Below are positions 59,623 through 64,000 of a DNA stretch of 64,000 nt, piece by piece. Source of the DNA: Candidatus Leptovillus affinis (GTDB lineage Bacteria; Chloroflexota; Anaerolineae; Promineifilales; Promineifilaceae); NCBI GenBank assembly GCA_016705235.1, contig JADIYP010000001.1:930001-994000 (forward strand). Direction: 5' to 3'. Position 1 is the first letter of the stretch. The number at the start of each line of letters is the position of its first letter. The translations under genes and the position numbers were made by a program. A model generated the notes under the pieces. It did not search any database, was not told the origin of the DNA, and saw only the letters and a program-made list of their open reading frames with translations.

Positions 59623-61227
59623 ATGATTGCCGATTTAATTCTTCATAACGCCAAGATTTATACAGTGGACGCGCAACGGCCGTGGGCCGAAGCTGCCGCC
59701 ATGAGCAACGGCCGTTTCCTGGCCGTTGGCTCCAACGAGGAAATTCTCGCTCTGGCCGGACCGCAGTCCACGCTGGTGGATGGACACGGCCGTCTGGCTC
59801 TGCCCGGCCTCACCGACGCCCACGTCCACTTTTTGCAGGTCGCCATTCGCGCCCGGCAGGTCAGCCTGTTCGGCGTGCGCGATTTTGCCGAAGTGCAGCG
59901 GCTGGTGGCCACGGCCGTGGCCCAAACCCCGCCCGGCCAATGGACGCTCGGCTGGGGCTGGGACGAAAACCTATGGGACGTTGCGCCCACGGCTGCTCAC
60001 CTGGACGCCATCGCCGGAGATAAACCGGTGGCCCTGGCGCGCATGGACATGCACACCTGGTGGGTCAACTCGGCAGCTTTGCAAATTGCCGGCATCGACG
60101 CGACCACGCCCGATCCGCCGGAGAGCAAAATTGAACGGGATATGAACGGCCGTCCCACCGGCATTTTGCGCGAGTGGAACGCCATCGAACTGGTGCAGCC
60201 CCACATCCCCGAACCCGATGAGGCTACCCTGGCCGTCTGGCTGCGCGAAACCATCGCCGCGGCGCACAAACTGGGCCTCACCGGCATCCACGACCAGCGC
60301 GTCGAGCGCGAAGGGCAGCAAAGCTTTCGCCTGTGGCAGGCGCTGCGCCGCCAGGACCAGCTCAAGCTGCGCGTCCACATGAACATCGCCGCCGATTATG
60401 TGCGCGAGGCGGCCACGTTGGGCCTGCTGCCCGGCTTCGGCGACGATTATCTGTGGATCGGCCACGCCAAAGCGTTTGCCGATGGCACGATGGGATCGCG
60501 CACGGCCTCCATGCTGGCGTCGTTCGAGGGTGAAGCGGCCAACACCGGCGTGATTGTGACCCCCGCCGAGGAATTATGGCAAATCGCCACGCAGGCGGCG
60601 GCGGGCGGCTTTTCTATGTCGGTGCACGCCATCGGCGACCGGGCCGTGCGCGAGGTGATCGACGTGTTGGGCGAGCGGCAAACAGCCGACGCGCCCGCCA
60701 GATTAACCCTGCCGCACCGCATCGAACACGTCCAGCTCATCCATCCAGACGATGTGCCCCGGCTGGCGCGGCACAATCTCATCGCCTCCATGCAGCCGGT
60801 CCATTTGCTGACCGATTGGCCGACGGCCGACCACGTTTGGGGCGACCGCGCTCGTTACGCCTATGCCTTCCGCTCGCTGCTAGACCAGGGAACGGTGCTG
60901 GCCTTTGGCTCCGACGCGCCGGTCGCGCCGCTGAACCCAATGCTGGGCATCTACGCCGCCCTGACGCGCCAGGACGAGCGTGGCCTGCCGGCTGCGGGTT
61001 GGTATCCGCAAGAGCGGCTGACGCTGCCGGAAATCATCTGGGCCTATACCATGGGACCGGCGGCGATGGCCGGGAAAACGGCCGTGCAAGGTTCCATCAC
61101 TCCTGGCAAGTGGGCGGACCTGATTTTGTTGGCCGAAGATTTGTTTGCGCTGCCGGAAACGGCCGTTAAAGACGCCACCGTCGATATGACCATTTTTGAT
61201 GGGCAGGTGGTGTTTAAGAGCGATTAG
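59623..61227 (+). CDS. YtcJ-like metal-dependent amidohydrolase
   Basis: 534 residues, amidohydrolase superfamily. N-terminal beta-sandwich half DLILHNAKIYTVDAQRPWAE; metal-binding LPGLTDAHVHFLQ (HxH); Lys/His ligands in GWGWDENLW and SVHAIGDRAVREV; RIEHVQLIHPDD; and the Asp end AFGSDAPVAPLNPMLGIYA. C-terminal sandwich strand GSITPGKWADLILL. Known relatives hydrolyse amides or formyl groups; this one's substrate is not predictable. A TTG at 59602 is in frame, but ATG at 59623 has AGGACGAG upstream. Eight ACGGCCGT copies, dense in the first 300 bases. Confidence 0.9.
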   Translation: MIADLILHNAKIYTVDAQRPWAEAAAMSNGRFLAVGSNEEILALAGPQSTLVDGHGRLALPGLTDAHVHFLQVAIRARQVSLFGVRDFAEVQRLVATAVAQTPPGQWTLGWGWDENLWDVAPTAAHLDAIAGDKPVALARMDMHTWWVNSAALQIAGIDATTPDPPESKIERDMNGRPTGILREWNAIELVQPHIPEPDEATLAVWLRETIAAAHKLGLTGIHDQRVEREGQQSFRLWQALRRQDQLKLRVHMNIAADYVREAATLGLLPGFGDDYLWIGHAKAFADGTMGSRTASMLASFEGEAANTGVIVTPAEELWQIATQAAAGGFSMSVHAIGDRAVREVIDVLGERQTADAPARLTLPHRIEHVQLIHPDDVPRLARHNLIASMQPVHLLTDWPTADHVWGDRARYAYAFRSLLDQGTVLAFGSDAPVAPLNPMLGIYAALTRQDERGLPAAGWYPQERLTLPEIIWAYTMGPAAMAGKTAVQGSITPGKWADLILLAEDLFALPETAVKDATVDMTIFDGQVVFKSD

Positions 61228-61258
61228 AGATTGCCCAATCGACAATCTCCCAAACCCT

Positions 61259-62083
61259 ATGACCGATCAATCCATCATCCCCGCGCCTGTGCCCTGGCAG
61301 ATACGAGCGGAATTGGAGCAGGCGAAGCAAGAACTGCGGCAAGCCGAGGCGGAGTTGGGCGCCGAACAGGCGGCGGTGAACGCTTTTCGGATGCACTGCC
61401 GCCTGAAGCTGGATGATCTGGTGGATGAACTGCAAGCCCTGGCGACGCAGAAGCAATCGCTGCTGACGCGCCTGGAACTGCTGCGGCAGGCGCAAGATTT
61501 GGGCGCAGGGTTGGACGAGGAGGAACCGTTTTGGCAAACGGCCGTTCCCCCCGACCCTAATTTCCCCGACGACGAAGCCGACGACCTGCTGCTGCCCACC
61601 GATACGCCGCGCGACAAAGCGGCCGAAAAGCGGCTGTACCGCGAATTGGCGCGCCGCTTCCACCCCGATTTGGCGGAAACGGCCGTTGAAGCAGCCTACC
61701 GCACGTCGATGATGACGGCCGTAAACGCCGCCTATGAAAAACAAGACATCCAGAGCCTGTACGATCTGGCCGGCGAGCTGGACCCCAGCGAATTGGCCGA
61801 ACTGCAAAGCATCGAAACCCTCGAAATTCGCCGCCTGCGCGAACAAATCATGAAGGTGCGGCGGCTGCGGCGGCGCGCCATCCAGCGGCTGGCAGCGCTG
61901 CGCCAGGAAAACACTGACCGCTTGTGGCACAAGGCGCAGGAATTAGAGGAAGAAGGCGACAACTGGTGGGACAGCGTGCGGCGGGAATTGGAAACGGCCG
62001 TCGCCCGGCGGCGGCAAACGGTAGCCGGCCTGGCGGCGCAGGTGGAACTGCTGGCGCAGATGGCGGATGATCAGGCAGGTTGA
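61259..62083 (+). CDS. Coiled-coil protein with J-domain
   Basis: 274 residues. N-terminal coiled coil about 12-80 (RAELEQAKQELRQAEAELGA). A J-domain-like helix pair near residue 123 has RLYRELARRFHPDLAETAVE, including the HPD signature that stimulates DnaK; it continues MMTAVNAAYEKQDIQSLYDL. The C-terminal part is another long, charged helical region (RRLREQIMKVRRLRRRAI). Probably a co-chaperone or scaffold; no zinc or client domain is visible. Last gene of the rightward operon. ATG 61259 is used; the longer frame overlaps the upstream gene. Confidence 0.8.
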   Translation: MTDQSIIPAPVPWQIRAELEQAKQELRQAEAELGAEQAAVNAFRMHCRLKLDDLVDELQALATQKQSLLTRLELLRQAQDLGAGLDEEEPFWQTAVPPDPNFPDDEADDLLLPTDTPRDKAAEKRLYRELARRFHPDLAETAVEAAYRTSMMTAVNAAYEKQDIQSLYDLAGELDPSELAELQSIETLEIRRLREQIMKVRRLRRRAIQRLAALRQENTDRLWHKAQELEEEGDNWWDSVRRELETAVARRRQTVAGLAAQVELLAQMADDQAG

Positions 62084-62104
62084 GAACGGCCGTTCCGCCA
62101 CCGT

Positions 62105-63118
62105 TCACCAACGGGCGATGTGGTCCTCTGCCCAGCCCACAAGGTCATGGACGGGAATGGTTTCCCCTTCGGCTGTGGTGATCGCGCCGTTGTAGCGGCC
62201 GAACATCTGGTGTACTTCCGAGCGCACCAGCCAGACATTGCTGGCGGCCACCCGCTCCAAAAAAGGGGTAAAGGTCAGGTCAACCGCGCCGGACGGGGCG
62301 GTGATGCGCCAGGGGCGCATGAAAGCGGTGTTGTCGTACTGCCAGATTAATTCCTCGGATAGTTTGCTAAGACGGCCGTCTACGCATACGCCATTCTCCG
62401 TGCTGCCCGTGCCGTTGGTCCACTGCCCGCCCAAATTCAGGCCGATGGCACGGCCGTTTTGCCTCCCCGACGCGCTGCCCCAATTCCAACGACACTCACG
62501 CGGCCAGATGCCCCGGCCAAAATCGAGACAGGCAAAGCTTTGCGGCCCGGTAAAGCGCGTCTCGTTATCGCCGATGCGCACCACGCCTTCGGCCGGCAGC
62601 GTATTTTGTTTGCTGGTGAACTGGAATGTGCGCTCGTTCCAGGGCACAACCACGTTGAGCGTCTCGTGGTCGGGCGGGGTGGTGATGGTGAATTGGGCGG
62701 TTAACGGCCGTCCCTCAAAATCAGCCACTTCCACGGCCAGCCGCCAGCCGCTGCTCGTTTGCTGCATTGCCACGCGCAAACCAGAACGGGCAAAATCCAC
62801 ATCCCCGGCCACTGTGTCCGGCAGGTTGCAGCCGCGTCCCAGCGGGATAAGCTGCGTCATCTCGGTCAGCAGACCGGCGGCAAAATCGGCATAGTAGATA
62901 AAAACCAGACCGGCATAATCCAGGTGGCTGACCGTCGCCGAGAACAGATGCGTTTCGGTGGTGACGGCCCAATAGTTCCACCGTTTTTTGCGCGGCCAAC
63001 GGCCGTGTAGATTACAGCGCTGCCAGGGGCGGCGCGACCACCCCACGGCGGCCGGATTAAGACGGCCGTCGGCCTGGCACAAATCGACGGGAGAAGTTAG
63101 TTCGCGTTCTTCGTTCAT
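62105..63118 (-). CDS. DUF2804 family protein
   Basis: 337 residues. Sequence pattern RPWQRCNLHGRWPRKKRWNYW at about 32-52, HLFSATVSHLDYAGLVFIYY, the central ETLNVVVPWNERTFQFTSKQ and FGRGIWPRECRWNWGSASG matches DUF2804, a beta-rich family of unknown function that resembles lipocalin-like (AttH/CrtC) proteins. No signal peptide. It may bind a lipid or isoprenoid. Stands between a flavoprotein gene upstream and the convergent J-domain gene. Six ACGGCCGT copies. Confidence 0.8.
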   Translation of the reverse strand: MNEERELTSPVDLCQADGRLNPAAVGWSRRPWQRCNLHGRWPRKKRWNYWAVTTETHLFSATVSHLDYAGLVFIYYADFAAGLLTEMTQLIPLGRGCNLPDTVAGDVDFARSGLRVAMQQTSSGWRLAVEVADFEGRPLTAQFTITTPPDHETLNVVVPWNERTFQFTSKQNTLPAEGVVRIGDNETRFTGPQSFACLDFGRGIWPRECRWNWGSASGRQNGRAIGLNLGGQWTNGTGSTENGVCVDGRLSKLSEELIWQYDNTAFMRPWRITAPSGAVDLTFTPFLERVAASNVWLVRSEVHQMFGRYNGAITTAEGETIPVHDLVGWAEDHIARW

Positions 63119-63142
63119 AGAATCACCTCATGGCGCTCATTT

Positions 63143-64000
63143 CTACGCGCCGGCCGAAATGCCGGCCAGATAACCGCTGGACCAGGCCCATTGGAAGTTG
63201 TAGCCGCCGATACGGCCGTCGACGTCACAAATTTCGCCGCACACATACAAACCGGAGCAAACCCGCGAGGCCATCGAGTCGAGGTGCAGTTCGGCCAGGG
63301 GCACGCCCCCGGCGGTGACTTCGGCTACGTTATAGCCGCGATGGCCGGTGATGGGCAGGGGGAGTTGGGTAACGGCCGTGACCAATTCCTTGCGCCCAGC
63401 CCGCGCCAACTGATGCCCCGGCGTGGCAGCATCCACCCCTGCCGTCTGGCACAGCGCCAGGACCAATCGCTCTGGCAAATGCTGCCGCAAAAAACGCCCC
63501 ACGCTCATATTCGTCAGGGCGATGAATTCTCGATCCAACTGCTCGGCAGGTAGGGCCGGCAGCCAGTTGATGATGACATAACTGGCCGGATCGTCCAGTT
63601 GGGCGGCCAGGAAATGGCGGCTCAGGTCCAACACCGCCGGACCGGAGAGGCCGAAGTGGGTGCACAAGGTCGAATCGGTGAACGACGCCAGCTTTTTGCC
63701 GCTGCCGGAGCGCAGTTCCAGCGCCGCCGGCAGGGTAATGCCGCTCAGTTCGCGGATGAAGTGGCCGTCGGGCAGTGTCAGAGGGACCAGGGCGGGGAAG
63801 ATGTGGGGCGTGAGTTGATGGCCCAACGCCTGCGCCAGCCGGTAGCCGTGGCCGTCGGAGCCGCTTTTGGGCAGGCTTTGCCCGCCGGTGGCCAGGATGA
63901 GCCGCCGGGTTTCTAGCTGCCCCCACGCGCCGGAGAGTTGGAAGGAAACGGCCGTTTTCTCCACCTGCTCCACCCGATGCGGATGGCGTATCGTCACACC
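63143..64000 (-). CDS. HI0933/BaiN-type NAD(P)/FAD-dependent oxidoreductase, 5' part outside window
   Basis: At least 286 residues; the N-terminal FAD-binding segment lies beyond the window edge. Seen here: RRLILATGGQSLPKSGSDGHGYRLAQALGH (shown by landmarks LATGGQSLPKSGSDG), LVPLTLPDGHFIRELSGITL, the insertion domain FTHFGLSGPAVLDLSRH-like segment (CTHFGLSGPAVLDLS), and the C-terminal FAD end GGVPLAELHLDSMASRVCSGLYVCGEICDVDGRIGGYN (landmarks TAGGVPLAEL, GLYVCGEICDVDG, GGYNFQWAWSSGYLAG). This is the YhiN/HI0933 family of flavoproteins, with members that act on unsaturated bile acids or modify nucleotides. The substrate is unknown. Ends 24 bases before the DUF2804 start, so the two share an operon. 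Confidence 0.88.
   Translation of the reverse strand, partial: GVTIRHPHRVEQVEKTAVSFQLSGAWGQLETRRLILATGGQSLPKSGSDGHGYRLAQALGHQLTPHIFPALVPLTLPDGHFIRELSGITLPAALELRSGSGKKLASFTDSTLCTHFGLSGPAVLDLSRHFLAAQLDDPASYVIINWLPALPAEQLDREFIALTNMSVGRFLRQHLPERLVLALCQTAGVDAATPGHQLARAGRKELVTAVTQLPLPITGHRGYNVAEVTAGGVPLAELHLDSMASRVCSGLYVCGEICDVDGRIGGYNFQWAWSSGYLAGISAGA

Overview
The window reads as about 64 kb of a free-living bacterial chromosome of moderately high GC. It uses the standard code (TGA is a normal stop in overlapping gene pairs), has short intergenic gaps and many 4-base gene overlaps, and carries one tRNA, a tmRNA and RNase P RNA. Gene content (Lipid II-type envelope functions, a family-rich mix of GNATs, MoxR/VWA genes, YtcJ-type amidohydrolase, DUF2804, DUF3253) and style suggest a Chloroflexota, Anaerolineae-like bacterium. 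That placement is inference; no sequence comparison could be run. There is no prophage, integrase or CRISPR array.

Layout. 1-7.1 kb (minus): surface-glycan cluster with a WecE-like aminotransferase (cut by the window edge), a sulfotransferase, four glycosyltransferases and a GT39-type membrane transferase. 7.2-13.7 kb (plus): SDR, APH-GNAT-GNAT operon, then a MoxR ATPase/VWA pair. 13.7-16.9 kb (minus): MntA/HepT toxin-antitoxin pair overlapping a polyprenyl-phosphate glycosyltransferase, a methyltransferase interrupted by two in-frame TGA codons, and a GNAT. 17-21 kb: three tandem hairpin repeats, SDR, glutamine-dependent NAD synthetase, DoxX. 21.3-26.5 kb: tmRNA, GNAT, a heterodimeric ABC exporter. 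26.6-34.8 kb: assorted small enzymes between dense intergenic repeats, a cold-shock protein, a receiver protein. 34.8-38.4 kb (minus): phosphotyrosine phosphatase, RNase P RNA, an orphan FAD subunit, and a GbsR-type regulator with its SDR. 38.4-46.2 kb (minus): hybrid histidine kinase with sugar-binding lipoprotein, membrane protein/CPBP protease pair, Tat-exported nitroreductase-like protein. 46.3-49.7 kb: MalT-like LuxR regulator, flavin split-barrel protein, tRNA-Pro. 49.7-54.3 kb (minus): MurI, class I amidotransferase, L19, DedA, fumarylacetoacetase. 54.5-62.1 kb (plus): DUF368, HAD, frameshifted SEC-C protein, AroA, AroE, amidohydrolase, J-domain protein. 62.1-64 kb (minus): DUF2804 and a flavoprotein cut by the edge.

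The outstanding feature is not a gene. The 8-base palindrome ACGGCCGT, often extended to AACGGCCGTT, occurs about 170 times by my own count (about 32 in the first 10 kb), where roughly one or two would be expected by chance. It sits in nearly every protein gene and leaves frame-specific peptide marks (TAV, NGR/DGR, RP). It is absent from the RNA genes, thin between 38.4 and 46.2 kb, and two copies form the arms of a terminator at 49.6 kb. It behaves like the cyanobacterial HIP1 element but with a different sequence.

Other structures worth attention are four families of intergenic hairpin repeats (some of which have entered coding linkers in nadE and possibly aroE), a helically phased 11-unit dyad array upstream of a YceI gene, and a UGA-UGA methyltransferase with a hairpin at the spacing expected of a bacterial SECIS.
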